DNA of 64,000 nt from Pseudarthrobacter chlorophenolicus (GCF_000962805.1 NZ_JZTW01000019.1:20420-84419); one strand, 5' to 3'; counted from the stretch's first letter, positions 9,543 through 18,216 are shown. Notes: a model not told the origin generated them from the sequence alone. Numbers and translations: made by a program.

Positions 9543-10673
9543 CTACTTGCGCAGCTCGCCCACCACGTAGTCGATGCTGGCCAGCAGGGCCGAAACATCC
9601 TCGGGGTCGATGGCAACGAAGGTGGCGATCCGGAGCTGGTTGCGGCCCAGCTTGCGGTAAGGCTCCGTGTCCACGATGCCGTTGGCGCGCAGGACCTTGG
9701 CTACCGCGGCGGCATCCACAGAGTCGTCGAAGTCGATGGTGGCAATGACGTTCGAGCGCTCGTCCGGGTTGGTGACGAACGGCGTCGCGTATTCAGATGC
9801 CTCGGCCCAGGTGTAGATGCGGTCGGCGGAGTCGGCGGTGCGTCCTGCTGCGAAGTCCAGGCCGCCGTTGGAGTTCAGCCACTGGACCTGTGCATCCAGC
9901 GTCACCAGCGTGGACAGCGACGGGGTGTTGTAGGTCTGGTTCAGCTTCGAGTTGTCGATGGCGGTCTGAAGGTCCAGGAAATCCGGAATCCAGCGGCCGC
10001 TGGCCTTGATCCGAGCGGCGCGTTCCAGGGCGGCGGGGGAGAACAGGCCAAGCCACAGGCCGCCGTCGGAGGCAAAGTTCTTCTGCGGGGCGAAGTAGTA
10101 GACATCGCTTTCGGCAACATCGACGTCCAGGCCGCCGGCGGCCGAGGTTGCATCGACCAGGACCAGTGCGCCCTCGTCGGCACCCGCCACGCGCTGCACC
10201 GGAGCGGAGACGCCGGTGGAGGTTTCGTTCTGCGGCCACGCGTAAACGTCGACGCCGGCCTCGGCCCGGGCTGCCGGGCGGGTGCCCGGTTCCGACGTGA
10301 TGATGGAGGATGCATCCAGGAAAGGTGCCTTGTTGGTGGCGGCGGCGAACTTCGACCCGAACTCACCGAACGACAGGTGTTGGGCTTTCGTCTCCACGAG
10401 GCCAAAGGAGGCAACATCCCAGAACGCGGTGGAGCCGCCGACGCCGAGGACAACCTCGTAACCCTCGGGTGCGCGGAAGAACTGGCTGAGGCCCTCGCGG
10501 ACCGACCCCACAAGGTTCTTGACGGGGGCCTGCCGGTGTGACGTGCCCAGGATGGTCTTCGACGCCGCAGAGAGTGCATCGATCTGTTCCGGCCTGACCT
10601 TGGATGGCCCGGCTCCGAACCGTCCGTCCCGGGGCAGGAGGTCGGCGGGAATAGTGATGCTGGTTTCGCTCAC
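9543..10673 (-). CDS. serC: Phosphoserine aminotransferase
   Basis: 376-aa PLP enzyme of the actinobacterial SerC type, converting 3-phosphohydroxypyruvate and glutamate to phosphoserine in serine biosynthesis. Recognisable segments are FGAGPSKVRPEQ near the N-terminus, GTSHRQAPVKNLVG, the PLP-lysine segment YYFAPQKNFASDGG and the C-terminal RIATFVAIDPEDV. GTG 10673 gives a typical N-terminus (SETSITIPADLLPRDGRFG) with GGAG 8-9 nt upstream; a longer frame exists but lacks support. Divergent from ideR. Confidence 0.93.
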   Translation of the reverse strand: MSETSITIPADLLPRDGRFGAGPSKVRPEQIDALSAASKTILGTSHRQAPVKNLVGSVREGLSQFFRAPEGYEVVLGVGGSTAFWDVASFGLVETKAQHLSFGEFGSKFAAATNKAPFLDASSIITSEPGTRPAARAEAGVDVYAWPQNETSTGVSAPVQRVAGADEGALVLVDATSAAGGLDVDVAESDVYYFAPQKNFASDGGLWLGLFSPAALERAARIKASGRWIPDFLDLQTAIDNSKLNQTYNTPSLSTLVTLDAQVQWLNSNGGLDFAAGRTADSADRIYTWAEASEYATPFVTNPDERSNVIATIDFDDSVDAAAVAKVLRANGIVDTEPYRKLGRNQLRIATFVAIDPEDVSALLASIDYVVGELRK

Positions 10674-10866
10674 GGGTGCTCCAATGTCGGCGGGGAGGTG
10701 GCTTTGGCCGGTCGGGCGGATAACGCCGCCCGACAGTCGGCAGTGACTGCAACGCAGGCCTTTCCCATTCTGCCTGAACAGGCGTAGGCGCGGGAGCCGG
10801 AGCCGCCAAAGTCCAAACATTGAGACACTGAAACATGGAACCTGCAACTATTCGGACAAAGTCAAA

Positions 10867-10885
10867 ATAGGCTAAGCTTGCCTCC
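10867..10885. promoter_or_regulatory. Possible degenerate DtxR/IdeR iron box
   Basis: ATAGGCTAAGCTTGCCTCC matches 12 of 19 positions of the commonly cited DtxR/IdeR consensus (TTAGGTTAGGCTAACCTAA). It sits about 85 nt upstream of ideR and 194 nt upstream of serC on the other strand. Weak match, so autoregulation is only a possibility. Confidence 0.3.
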
Positions 10886-10969
10886 GGACTATGTCGCGCG
10901 CCGCATGGCGGGACTGTGCAGGACAACGCGGAACAACGCAGGGTATTTGCGCTCGAGGAGCTGAGCTGG

Positions 10970-11665
10970 ATGACGGATCTGATCGACACTACGGAGATGT
11001 ACCTTCGGACCATCCTGGAGCTGGAGGAAGAAAACATCGTTGCCCTGAGGGCCCGTATTGCCGAGCGGTTGCGCCACTCTGGCCCCACTGTGTCCCAGAC
11101 CATCGGCCGGATGGAGCGTGACGGCCTGGTGGTGGTGTCCGGCGACCGCCACCTGGAGCTCACCGAGGTCGGCCGCAAGCGTGCAACGGAAGTAATGCGC
11201 AAGCACCGCCTTGCCGAACGGCTCCTGGCCGACGTCATCGGCCTGGACTGGGCCTACGTCCACGACGAAGCCTGCCGCTGGGAGCATGTGATGAGCGAGC
11301 GCGTTGAGCGCCGGATCTACGAACTGCTGGACCACCCCACCGAATCGCCCTACGGTAATCCGATTCCCGGACTGGCCGCACTGGGTGGACACCCGGAGCA
11401 GCCGTCCGCCGACGGTGCGGTCAGCCTCCTTGAGGCCATGAAGACCTACGGCCTTGCCTCTGCCGTAACCATCAGCCGGTTGGCCGAACCCATCCAGGTG
11501 GAACCCGAGCTCCTGTCCCAGCTCGACGAAGGCGGCATCCGCCCCGGAGCGGCCGTATCGCTGGAGCGTGTAGGGGACTACATTTCGGTCCGTGTTCCCG
11601 GCATCGAAGGCGCACTGGAACTGCCTCCTGAAGTGGCTGCCCACGTATTCGTAGCCGTTAGCTGA
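10970..11665 (+). CDS. ideR: Iron-dependent DtxR-family repressor
   Basis: 231-aa metalloregulator. A winged helix-turn-helix covers 1-70, dimerisation and metal sites 70-140, and a C-terminal SH3-like FeoA domain follows. All DtxR ligand positions are present at canonical numbering: Met10, His79, Glu83, His98, Cys102, Glu105 and His106, so Fe(II) sensing (IdeR/DtxR) is favoured over the manganese MntR type. Start ATG 10970 has GAGGAG upstream and gives the standard MTDLIDTTEMYLRTI; an in-frame ATG at 10916 is rejected. Predicted to repress siderophore and iron-uptake genes. Confidence 0.93.
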   Translation: MTDLIDTTEMYLRTILELEEENIVALRARIAERLRHSGPTVSQTIGRMERDGLVVVSGDRHLELTEVGRKRATEVMRKHRLAERLLADVIGLDWAYVHDEACRWEHVMSERVERRIYELLDHPTESPYGNPIPGLAALGGHPEQPSADGAVSLLEAMKTYGLASAVTISRLAEPIQVEPELLSQLDEGGIRPGAAVSLERVGDYISVRVPGIEGALELPPEVAAHVFVAVS

Positions 11666-11722
11666 TACGGTAAACGCCCCGCTTTTACCCCGTGGGAGCT
11701 GGGTCACGCAAAAATAACGGAA

Positions 11723-11752
11723 TTGTTACTAAGGGCCTTAAGCACCTATAGT
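11723..11752 (+). promoter_or_regulatory. Candidate promoter for riboswitch-controlled M23 gene
   Basis: TTGTTA (11723-11728) and TATAGT (11747-11752) are separated by 18 nt, placing transcription start just ahead of the riboswitch. Confidence 0.5.
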
Positions 11753-11786
11753 TGAACGAAAGCGTTGATACTTAAGCGTTACCTGA

Positions 11787-12017
11787 TCTGGAGCCGAGCT
11801 CTGCCAGCGGATCGGGAGCATCAAGTCACAACTGGCAGAGGCGGGGGAACCACAACTGGCAGCGGGGGACTGCCTTGGGGTGAAGTCCGTCAGCAGCAAG
11901 CCTCTTCCAGTGAAGGAACCTTCCGGGGAATTCTCTGTGCCGCAGCTTGCTTACGGCGGACCGGGTCTGTGAACTCTCTGACCCGAATCCGACAGCTAAC
12001 TTCGCAGGCTATCCAGA
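11787..12017 (+). promoter_or_regulatory. Cyclic di-AMP riboswitch (ydaO-yuaA), copy 1
   Basis: Conserved blocks of the ydaO-yuaA class occur in order: GGCAGAGGCGGGGGAACCA, then TTGGGGTGAAGTC, then CGAATCCGACAGCTAAC with TCGCAGGC. A closing stem can pair TCTGGA (11787-11792) with TCCAGA (12012-12017). The ribosome site GAGAGG of the M23 gene abuts this stem. In actinobacteria this class sits before cell-wall hydrolases and normally turns them off when c-di-AMP is high. Confidence 0.92.
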
Positions 12018-12029
12018 GAGGAACCCTTC

Positions 12030-12866
12030 TTGACCATGCAGACCCCCCGGGGCCGCCGACGCGCGGCGGGCCCCGCTGCTACGCCGCGTGCTCTCGAAGC
12101 CGTCCAGGCTGCTGAGACCCCGCGCCCCCGCGATCTCCACCGTGATGCGCGCCGCCGTCGGGGTCCATTCCGCCAGATAACGGAATTTGCCTCGGCCAGC
12201 GGCATTGGCCAAAAGGCCGGCATAGCACTTGCCGCCACCGGCCTGGTGCTCACCGTGACCGTCCCCGTCACCAGTCCCGTCATGGCCACCGACGCCAGCG
12301 GAACCGGTGCGGTTGCCGCCTCATCGGTAACGCCGCAGCCCGCAATTTCCGCGGAAGCAGGCGCCCAGATCGACTTCAGCCGCTCTGCCGTCGTTACCCA
12401 GGCGGACCCTGACGGCAAGCTCAAACAGTTGCTCAGCGCCCAGTCCGCAGGATCGGTCTCCCGTGCTGCGTCGGCCGGTACCCTGGGAGCCCCGCTGGCC
12501 ACCATGGCCACCGCATCGCCATTCGGCTACCGCGTCAGCCCCATCACGGGCGGCACCGGCGACTTCCACCGCGGGCAGGACTACGTTGCCCAGTGCGGTA
12601 CCTCCGTGATGGCTGCCGCCACCGGAACCGTGACCTTTGTGGGCTGGCACCAGTACGGCGGCGGCAACAGGGTGGTGGTGGACCACGGTAACGGCCTGGA
12701 GACCACCTATAACCACCTGTCATCGTTCAACGTGACCGAGGGCCAAACCGTCTCCCGGGGCGACGTCATAGCCCTGAGTGGGACCACCGGTGCCTCCACG
12801 GGCTGCCACCTCCACTTCGAAGTCCAGGTCAACGGCGAGGTCGTCGACCCCACCGGTTGGCTTTAG
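12030..12866 (+). CDS. Secreted M23 family metallopeptidase
   Basis: 278-aa protein predicted to cleave peptidoglycan cross-links outside the cell. The N-terminus is long and Arg-rich, then a hydrophobic export segment (about 50-85, KAGIALAATGLVLTVTVPVT). The LytM/M23 domain fills the C-terminal 110 residues: HRGQDYV (zinc His and Asp), an HxN-type NHLSSFN and HLHFEV (catalytic and zinc His). TTG 12030 is 8 nt from GAGAGG, better spaced than the ATG at 12036. Controlled by the c-di-AMP riboswitch just upstream. The N-terminal vocabulary is shared with the next two genes. Confidence 0.9.
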   Translation: MTMQTPRGRRRAAGPAATPRALEAVQAAETPRPRDLHRDARRRRGPFRQITEFASASGIGQKAGIALAATGLVLTVTVPVTSPVMATDASGTGAVAASSVTPQPAISAEAGAQIDFSRSAVVTQADPDGKLKQLLSAQSAGSVSRAASAGTLGAPLATMATASPFGYRVSPITGGTGDFHRGQDYVAQCGTSVMAAATGTVTFVGWHQYGGGNRVVVDHGNGLETTYNHLSSFNVTEGQTVSRGDVIALSGTTGASTGCHLHFEVQVNGEVVDPTGWL

Positions 12867-12911
12867 TCAAATGATGGTGGACTCTCGAATGACCGTGACC
12901 CGCCGTGACCT

Positions 12912-12976
12912 GAATGTGACATTCAAACAAAACTGCTGTACCGTCTAACTCGCGTCAACTTTTCCGAAGTTGACGC
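12912..12976 (+). promoter_or_regulatory. Palindrome and hairpin upstream of second riboswitch
   Basis: GAATGTGACATTC at 12912-12924 is a 6+1+6 palindrome that may bind a regulator. It is followed at 12952-12976 by a perfect 10-bp stem (GCGTCAACTT / AAGTTGACGC, loop TTCCG) and TCTT. The stem could terminate the M23 transcript or cap the next one. Confidence 0.4.
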
Positions 12977-12985
12977 TCTTGAGTG

Positions 12986-13172
12986 GATTGCCTAACTCTG
13001 CCACCGCTCAAGGTCCGTTCGCATTTCATCGTCTGGCAGGGGCGGGGGAACCAATTTTGGCCTTCATGTTTCGAAGGCCTTGGGGTTAAGTCACGAAAGC
13101 TTCCTTGGAAGCCGTGTGGCCGGGTGACTCCCATCCGAATCCGACAGCTCACCTCGCAGGCATTGGGAGAGG
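12986..13172 (+). promoter_or_regulatory. Cyclic di-AMP riboswitch (ydaO-yuaA), copy 2
   Basis: Same ordered blocks as copy 1: TGGCAGGGGCGGGGGAACCA, CCTTGGGGTTAAGTC, and ATCCGAATCCGACAGCTC with CTCGCAGGC, ending at the GAGAGG ribosome site of the NlpC/P60 gene. The variable stems differ from copy 1, so this is not a recent duplication. The left boundary is approximate. Confidence 0.92.
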
Positions 13173-13180
13173 CTACCTTC

Positions 13181-13933
13181 GTGTCTTCACGCCATAATGC
13201 TGCGCGCCACCGTGCGCAAACGGTTCGCACCAACCCTTTGGGCGCCGTGTCCAAGGCTGTTAGTGCCAATGCCGGGACAGTGGGTCGCCAGGCTGCAGTA
13301 GTTGCAGCTGCATCGGGCCTCGTCCTTGGTATGGGCCTGCCGGCCGTCGCGGACACTACCGCGGGTGTCTCGGCATCCACTGAGTCGGGTTCGGCCCAGA
13401 CCGCCCTCGCCGTCACCGCGGCACCCACCGCCACCGTTTCCTTCGAGCGCCCGGTCATCAAGACCACTGCTGCTCCGAAGCCGGAGCCGGTACGCACCCA
13501 GTCCACCGCATCAGCAGCACGGGATGCCGGCAATGCCGTCACCGCAGCCGCTGACTCCACCGAAGCTGCTTCCGAGAAGCTCGCGGAGACTGTTTCTTCC
13601 GCCGCCACCTCAGGTATCGCAGCTATTGCGTACACCGGCATCGGCCACCCGTACGTGTGGGGCGGCACCAGCCCCAACGGCTGGGACTGCTCCGGATTCA
13701 CCCAGTGGGTTTACGCCCAGGCCGGCATCAGCATCCCGCGCGTCAATGCCTGGAACGCCATGAAGCCCACCTCCACTCCTCAGCCTGGCGACCTCGTCAT
13801 GCAGAACGGCGGAGCGCACGTTGGCATCTACGTTGGCAACGGCATGATGATCAGCGCCCTCAACCCGTCCCAGGGCACCCTTCTTCACGCGGTTGCCGCT
13901 ACCGGAACCTCCTCGTTCTACACCATGAACTAG
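13181..13933 (+). CDS. Secreted NlpC/P60 endopeptidase
   Basis: 250-aa cysteine peptidase predicted to cut D-Glu-diaminopimelate bonds in peptidoglycan. An export region covers about residues 25-60 (VGRQAAVVAAASGLVLGMGLPAVAD), followed by an Ala/Thr/Pro-rich linker. The NlpC/P60 domain occupies the last 105 residues with the catalytic Cys in WDCSGFTQWVY and the His in GAHVGIYVGNG. GTG 13181 sits the same distance after GAGAGG as in the M23 gene; a longer frame upstream would run through the riboswitch. Regulated by c-di-AMP through copy 2. Confidence 0.93.
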   Translation: MSSRHNAARHRAQTVRTNPLGAVSKAVSANAGTVGRQAAVVAAASGLVLGMGLPAVADTTAGVSASTESGSAQTALAVTAAPTATVSFERPVIKTTAAPKPEPVRTQSTASAARDAGNAVTAAADSTEAASEKLAETVSSAATSGIAAIAYTGIGHPYVWGGTSPNGWDCSGFTQWVYAQAGISIPRVNAWNAMKPTSTPQPGDLVMQNGGAHVGIYVGNGMMISALNPSQGTLLHAVAATGTSSFYTMN

Positions 13934-13966
13934 TTCCCGGGGCCCCAGGCCCCAGGAACTTTTTCT
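13932..13966 (+). terminator. Rho-independent terminator after NlpC/P60 gene
   Basis: AGTTCC ... GGAACT stem enclosing a GGGGCC/GGCCCC stem, followed by TTTTT. The hairpin overlaps the stop codon region. Confidence 0.85.
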
Positions 13967-14090
13967 TTGCCCCCGTTTTTCGCTAAATCACACATCCCCG
14001 TTCGGGACGCGCCGACTTACCCCCAAGATGCCGGCGCGTCCAAAACCCCCGTGTTGCCTACAGGCCCGGGGACAACGAAAGAGAGAACTG

Positions 14091-14870
14091 ATGACGACTC
14101 GTGCTACCGCACGGCATCGCGCCGAAGTCACCAAGACCAACTCAATCGCCATCATCGCCAAGGCTGTTGGCGGCAACGCCGGCGGCGTTGGGCGCCAGGC
14201 AGCGGTTATCGCCGCAGCCTCGGGCCTAGTCCTGACCAGTGGCATCGCCGCAAACGCAGCTGACACCAACGTCCAGCGCGACTCCGCTCCTGCTTCCGCT
14301 TTTGAAGTTGGATCAGCTGTCGACGCCCCGATCTCCGCGGCTTCCACCATCAACATCTCCTTCGAGAAGCCGGCCGTCAGCACCAGCCCGGCTCCGGTGG
14401 TTGAAGCAGAGCCCGAGGTTGAGGTGCAGGAAGCCGCTCCGGCTCCCGCCGCCCCGGCCGCCGCAACCCAGACCGCTGCGGCACCGAAAGTCACTGCCAC
14501 CGTCACGGCGCAGCCCGCATCTGCTCCCCAGGCATCTGCCAGCGGCAAGGGCGCAGCAATCCTTTCCGCAGCGTACGCCCAGCTCGGCGTCAACCAGGAC
14601 TGCACGATGCTCGTCACCAACTCGCTGGCTGCCGTGGGCATCAACTTCCACGACTGGCCCGCCGGCTACCTCTCCCTGGGCCGCACTGTCAGCGCTGCCG
14701 AAGCCCAGCCCGGCGACCTGATCTACTACGCGGACGGCGGCGCCGGCATGGCGCATATCGCTGTTTACGCCGGCAACGGCCAGGCTGTGCACGGCGGCTA
14801 CAACGGCAACCAGACGGTGGTCTTCAGCGCCAACGTCGGTTCCGGACCGGTTTTCATCCGCGTCAACTGA
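14091..14870 (+). CDS. Secreted NlpC/P60-like hydrolase, variant active site
   Basis: 259-aa secreted protein, clearly related to the previous gene in its N-terminal 60 residues (TARHRAEVTKTNSIAIIAKA, VGRQAAVIAAASGLVL). A Pro/Ala/Glu-rich linker of about 80 residues follows. The C-terminal domain keeps the NlpC/P60 frame: Cys in NQDCTMLVTNSL (DCT instead of DCSG) and His in MAHIAVYAGNG. Activity on peptidoglycan is likely but the Cys context differs from canonical members. ATG 14091 follows GAGAGAACTG. No c-di-AMP riboswitch precedes it, unlike its two neighbours. Confidence 0.85.
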   Translation: MTTRATARHRAEVTKTNSIAIIAKAVGGNAGGVGRQAAVIAAASGLVLTSGIAANAADTNVQRDSAPASAFEVGSAVDAPISAASTINISFEKPAVSTSPAPVVEAEPEVEVQEAAPAPAAPAAATQTAAAPKVTATVTAQPASAPQASASGKGAAILSAAYAQLGVNQDCTMLVTNSLAAVGINFHDWPAGYLSLGRTVSAAEAQPGDLIYYADGGAGMAHIAVYAGNGQAVHGGYNGNQTVVFSANVGSGPVFIRVN

Positions 14871-14911
14871 TCCCCCGGAAGGGCTGGCCGGTACAGCCGC
14901 CCTTCGGAGTC

Positions 14912-14946
14912 AAAGGACCCCTGCCCACGTGGCAGGGGTCCTTTGC
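14912..14946 (+). terminator. Rho-independent terminator after third hydrolase
   Basis: A 14-bp stem AAAGGACCCCTGCC / GGCAGGGGTCCTTT with a CACGT loop region, followed by TTTG. Confidence 0.85.
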
Positions 14947-15115
14947 CGTTAACGGGCGGTGCGCCCGGGATGCCATTCCTGAAGGTGCCGTGGGCCGTGA
15001 TTAGCTGATCCTGCATTTTTCTGTTTACTCTTGTGGTGTCGATCCATAGCCCGAACATGCCGAGGGCAGCCGGCCCTCGTGCCCCTGACGGGTGCGGCCG
15101 TGAAGAGGTACGTGC

Positions 15116-15616
15116 ATGCGCACTCTCGTTCTGAATGCTGGATATGAACCGCTGGCGGTTATAACTTTCCGCCGGGCGCTGGTGCTTGTGCTCACGGGCA
15201 AGGCAAGCGTGGTTGCCGAGGGCGATGATCCCGTGGTGGGTCCGCAGGAAATCCTGGGCCGCCCCTCCGTGATTCTCCTGAACCGCTACATCCGTCCCAG
15301 ATACAACCATGCCACTGCCGTGAGCCGGCGCGGCGTCCTGAGGCGGGATGGGCACAAGTGTGCGTACTGCGGAAAGGCGGCGCACACGATCGACCATGTG
15401 CACCCTAAGTCACGGGGCGGGGCCGACTCCTGGGAGAACCTGGTAGCTGCCTGCCTGCGGTGCAATAACGTCAAAGGCGACCACACGCCCGCTGAGATGG
15501 GCTGGAAGCTGCGGTTCGAGCCGGCGCCTCCGCACGGCACCATCTGGCAGATCAAGGAACTGGAGAAGCCCACGCCGGCGTGGGACCCGTTCCTCCTGCC
15601 GGAGCGGGCCGCCTGA
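15116..15616 (+). CDS. HNH endonuclease family protein
   Basis: 166-aa protein. The N-terminal 75 residues (MRTLVLNAGYEPLAVITFRR) are the conserved lead of the actinobacterial HNH family. The HNH site follows: zinc pair CAYCG, TIDHVHPKSRGG (catalytic DH), WENLVAACLRCNNVKGD (second CxxC and N). Small chromosomal HNH nucleases of this form are nearly universal in actinobacteria and their substrate is unknown. GAAGAGG precedes the ATG. Confidence 0.88.
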   Translation: MRTLVLNAGYEPLAVITFRRALVLVLTGKASVVAEGDDPVVGPQEILGRPSVILLNRYIRPRYNHATAVSRRGVLRRDGHKCAYCGKAAHTIDHVHPKSRGGADSWENLVAACLRCNNVKGDHTPAEMGWKLRFEPAPPHGTIWQIKELEKPTPAWDPFLLPERAA

Positions 15617-15688
15617 CCTGCGCTGACCGCCCGGCCCGCTAATGCAGGGACTGTCCTGATGGTTCCCGGCACTGGCTACGCTTGAACC

Positions 15689-16354
15689 ATGCAAGACGAA
15701 GTGCCGGCCTTTGATGCCCTCATCCTGGCGGGAGGCCGATCCTCGCGTTTAGGCGGCGTTCCGAAACAAGGACTGCTGTTTCGCGGAACCACCCTCCTCG
15801 ACCGGGCCTTGGCGGCCGCTGAGGGAGCCCGGGCCACCGTGATTGTTGGCCCGGATCCCGGCCCTTTGCCTCCCGGAGTGCTCACGTGCCGCGAAGAACC
15901 GGAATTCGCCGGCCCGGCAGCAGCCATTGCTATGGGCCTGGACGTCCTGGACCGGGCGGGGGCGTGCGCTCCGCACACGCTTGTTTTGGCCTGCGACATG
16001 CCTTTGGTCTCCGGGGCTGTGCGTACCCTCCTGCATGAGCTGTCCGCGGGACCTGGGTCGGGCTCTTATGTGGCCTGTACCGAGGAGGGAAGCGGTACCG
16101 GGCGGATGCAGCCGCTGGCCGGAATTTATAGCACGGTCGCGCTAAAAAGGTCCGCCCGCGGGATGGCCGCCAGCGGCAGGCTGATAAACGGATCAGTCCG
16201 CTCACTCCTTGCTAGTCTGGACGTGCAGCTTGTCGCCGTTCCGGCCGCTTACACGGCAGATGTGGACACGTGGGACGATGCCGCCGCACTGGGGATTGCT
16301 GCCGGCAACCCGGACGTGGAGGACGTGGACGGGGCCGGGAGCGGCCGCATTTAG
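15689..16354 (+). CDS. mobA: Molybdenum cofactor guanylyltransferase
   Basis: 221-aa nucleotidyltransferase predicted to attach GMP from GTP to molybdopterin. Motifs: LILAGGRSSRLGGVPKQ (nucleotide-binding loop plus Lys) at about 10-26 and LACDMPLVS (metal Asp) near 102. The ATG lies exactly 6 nt after a TACGCT -10 box, so the mRNA is probably leaderless. It heads a Mo-cofactor group with DUF6457, moeA and fdhD. Confidence 0.85.
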   Translation: MQDEVPAFDALILAGGRSSRLGGVPKQGLLFRGTTLLDRALAAAEGARATVIVGPDPGPLPPGVLTCREEPEFAGPAAAIAMGLDVLDRAGACAPHTLVLACDMPLVSGAVRTLLHELSAGPGSGSYVACTEEGSGTGRMQPLAGIYSTVALKRSARGMAASGRLINGSVRSLLASLDVQLVAVPAAYTADVDTWDDAAALGIAAGNPDVEDVDGAGSGRI

Positions 16355-16369
16355 CTTGGGAGGCAAGTG

Positions 16370-16663
16370 GTGAAGAGCCAGGACGAAACGCTGGAGGAGT
16401 GGTGCAGGTTGCTGCTTCAGGCCTACGAGCTTGAGGATGTCCAGATAGACATCAATGCCATTCTGTCCCTCGCCGGCGTGGCGGCCCATTCGGTGGTCCG
16501 TCCCGCCGCCCCGCTGACCACGTTCATCGCCGGACTCGCTGCAGGCCTGTCCACGCGTTCCGGCGGCTCGACAGATGCCGCGACTATGGAAAAGGCCCTC
16601 GCCGTCGCCCGCGCGTTGGCGGAGGACTATGACGCTGAAGCCGCCGGGGCCCCCTCCGAATGA
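16370..16663 (+). CDS. DUF6457 domain protein
   Basis: 97-aa protein with a segment VQIDINAILSLAGVAAHSVVRPAAPLTTF and the acidic start KSQDETLEEWCRLL, the DUF6457 family regularly found between mobA and moeA in actinobacteria. Role unknown; association with Mo-cofactor assembly is by context. Two adjacent GTG codons (16367, 16370) could start it after GGGAGG. Its stop overlaps moeA by ATGA. Confidence 0.8.
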   Translation: MKSQDETLEEWCRLLLQAYELEDVQIDINAILSLAGVAAHSVVRPAAPLTTFIAGLAAGLSTRSGGSTDAATMEKALAVARALAEDYDAEAAGAPSE

Positions 16664-18150
16664 CCGAAGCGCCGGGGCAGGAAGCCGCATCCCCCGCAGG
16701 GAACGAACACAGGCAAGAACACAGCCTCGGGCACCCGCAAGAAGAACTGCACGGACAACCGCAGGAACACCCGCAGGGACAACCGGGCGAAGGCCAGGCT
16801 GGAAGTGGCCAGAAAGTGCGAGACGGCCACCATCACCTGGCCCACACCTGGGCGGAAGCGCGCCAGGCCGCCTTTGACGCCGCAACACCCATCCCGCCCG
16901 GTCCCGTGCCGCTGGACCAGGCCCAGGCCCGCAGGTTGGAGCAGGACATCGTTGCGCTCCAGGACATGCCGCATTACGCGTCCTCGGCCATGGACGGGTG
17001 GGCAGTCAACGGGTCCGGGCCATGGATTCCCGTGGAAGCCGGGGCCCGGCTGGCCCCGCATCAGGCCAGCCCCATCGTTACCGGCGGACTCATCCCGCCC
17101 GGCGGCAAGGGTGTCCTGCGCAGTGAAAGCGCTGTCCTTGCCGAGGACGAGGACGGCCTTCCCGTCCTTGAGACCGGCGGAACCGCCCGCCCCGGCGAAC
17201 CGCGCAACGGACAGCACGTGCGCAAGGCAGGCGAGGAGGCACATGAAGGGGACCTCCTCGTTCCGGCGGGGGTGACCCTGAACCCGGCGCACCTGGCACT
17301 TGCCGCGCTGGCCGGCTACGACGAGCTGCAGGTCCAAGGCAAACCCCTCGTTCGCCTGCTGCTGACCGGGTCCGAGGTGGTGGTGCAGGGCCTGCCCGCC
17401 GCGGGGAGGGTCAGGGATACGTTCGGTCATCAGCTGCCGGCCGTCGTCGGCATGCTTGGCGGCATCCCGGGCGGCCAGCAGCGCATCGGCGACTCCTACG
17501 AAGAATGGCTCGAGGCCTTGGAGGACGTGGTCCCGGACGGCCCCGACGCACCCGGGCTTCCGGCCGACGTCGTCATCACCACCGGGGGAACGGGCCGCTC
17601 CGGCACGGACCATCTCCGCCGCGCCGTTGCCGAACTGGGCGGCCGCCTGGTGGTTGATGGAGTGGCCATGCGGCCCGGGCACCCGGTGGTCCTGGCCGAA
17701 CTCCCCGACGGCCGGTTCGTCCTGGGCCTGCCCGGCAACCCGCTGGCCGCCATGATGGCCCTCTTTACAGTGGGCGCGCCCCTGTTGGCCGCCCTGGGGC
17801 ACGGAACTTTGCCGGAGGTCCGGGAGGTGGCCTCCGGTGCCCTCATCGAGCCGGATCCTGGCCGCACGCGCCTCATGCCGTTCCGGCTTGTCTACGGGAT
17901 GGCGTCGCCGGCCCAGCACACCGGCCCGGGCATGATGCGCGGGCTTGCCACGGCCCACGGCGTCATGGTGGTTCCTCCCCACGGCGTGCAGTTGGGGGAG
18001 CAGGTACCTGCCTTCGCGCTGCCGTGGGGCCCGCCCATTCCGGCCCCGGCGGATCCCGCCAAAGCCAAACCGCGCAGCAGCAGGACGTCCCGGACGGCCG
18101 CGAAGCCCGGCCCCGCGGGGCCGGTGGACTGGAGCGCCCTGCTCGGTTGA
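16660..18150 (+). CDS. moeA: Molybdopterin molybdenumtransferase
   Basis: 496-aa enzyme predicted to insert molybdate into adenylylated molybdopterin. MoeA motifs: PHYASSAMDGWAV near 105-116, VITTGGTGRSGTDHLRRAV near 306-324 and LGLPGNPLAAMMAL near 357. It is about 80-90 residues longer than usual because of a His/Gln/Gly-rich N-terminal segment (residues 12-62, HRQEHSLGHPQEELHG) before the conserved start; the C-terminal tail is Pro/Lys/Arg rich. The ATGA overlap with DUF6457 supports the long start. Confidence 0.9.
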   Translation: MTEAPGQEAASPAGNEHRQEHSLGHPQEELHGQPQEHPQGQPGEGQAGSGQKVRDGHHHLAHTWAEARQAAFDAATPIPPGPVPLDQAQARRLEQDIVALQDMPHYASSAMDGWAVNGSGPWIPVEAGARLAPHQASPIVTGGLIPPGGKGVLRSESAVLAEDEDGLPVLETGGTARPGEPRNGQHVRKAGEEAHEGDLLVPAGVTLNPAHLALAALAGYDELQVQGKPLVRLLLTGSEVVVQGLPAAGRVRDTFGHQLPAVVGMLGGIPGGQQRIGDSYEEWLEALEDVVPDGPDAPGLPADVVITTGGTGRSGTDHLRRAVAELGGRLVVDGVAMRPGHPVVLAELPDGRFVLGLPGNPLAAMMALFTVGAPLLAALGHGTLPEVREVASGALIEPDPGRTRLMPFRLVYGMASPAQHTGPGMMRGLATAHGVMVVPPHGVQLGEQVPAFALPWGPPIPAPADPAKAKPRSSRTSRTAAKPGPAGPVDWSALLG

Positions 18151-18216
18151 GCCGGGGCATGGCCGGACTGGCACCCTGCAGTGCGATGATGGAAGCATGA
18201 ACAGGCAGGACGGTCC

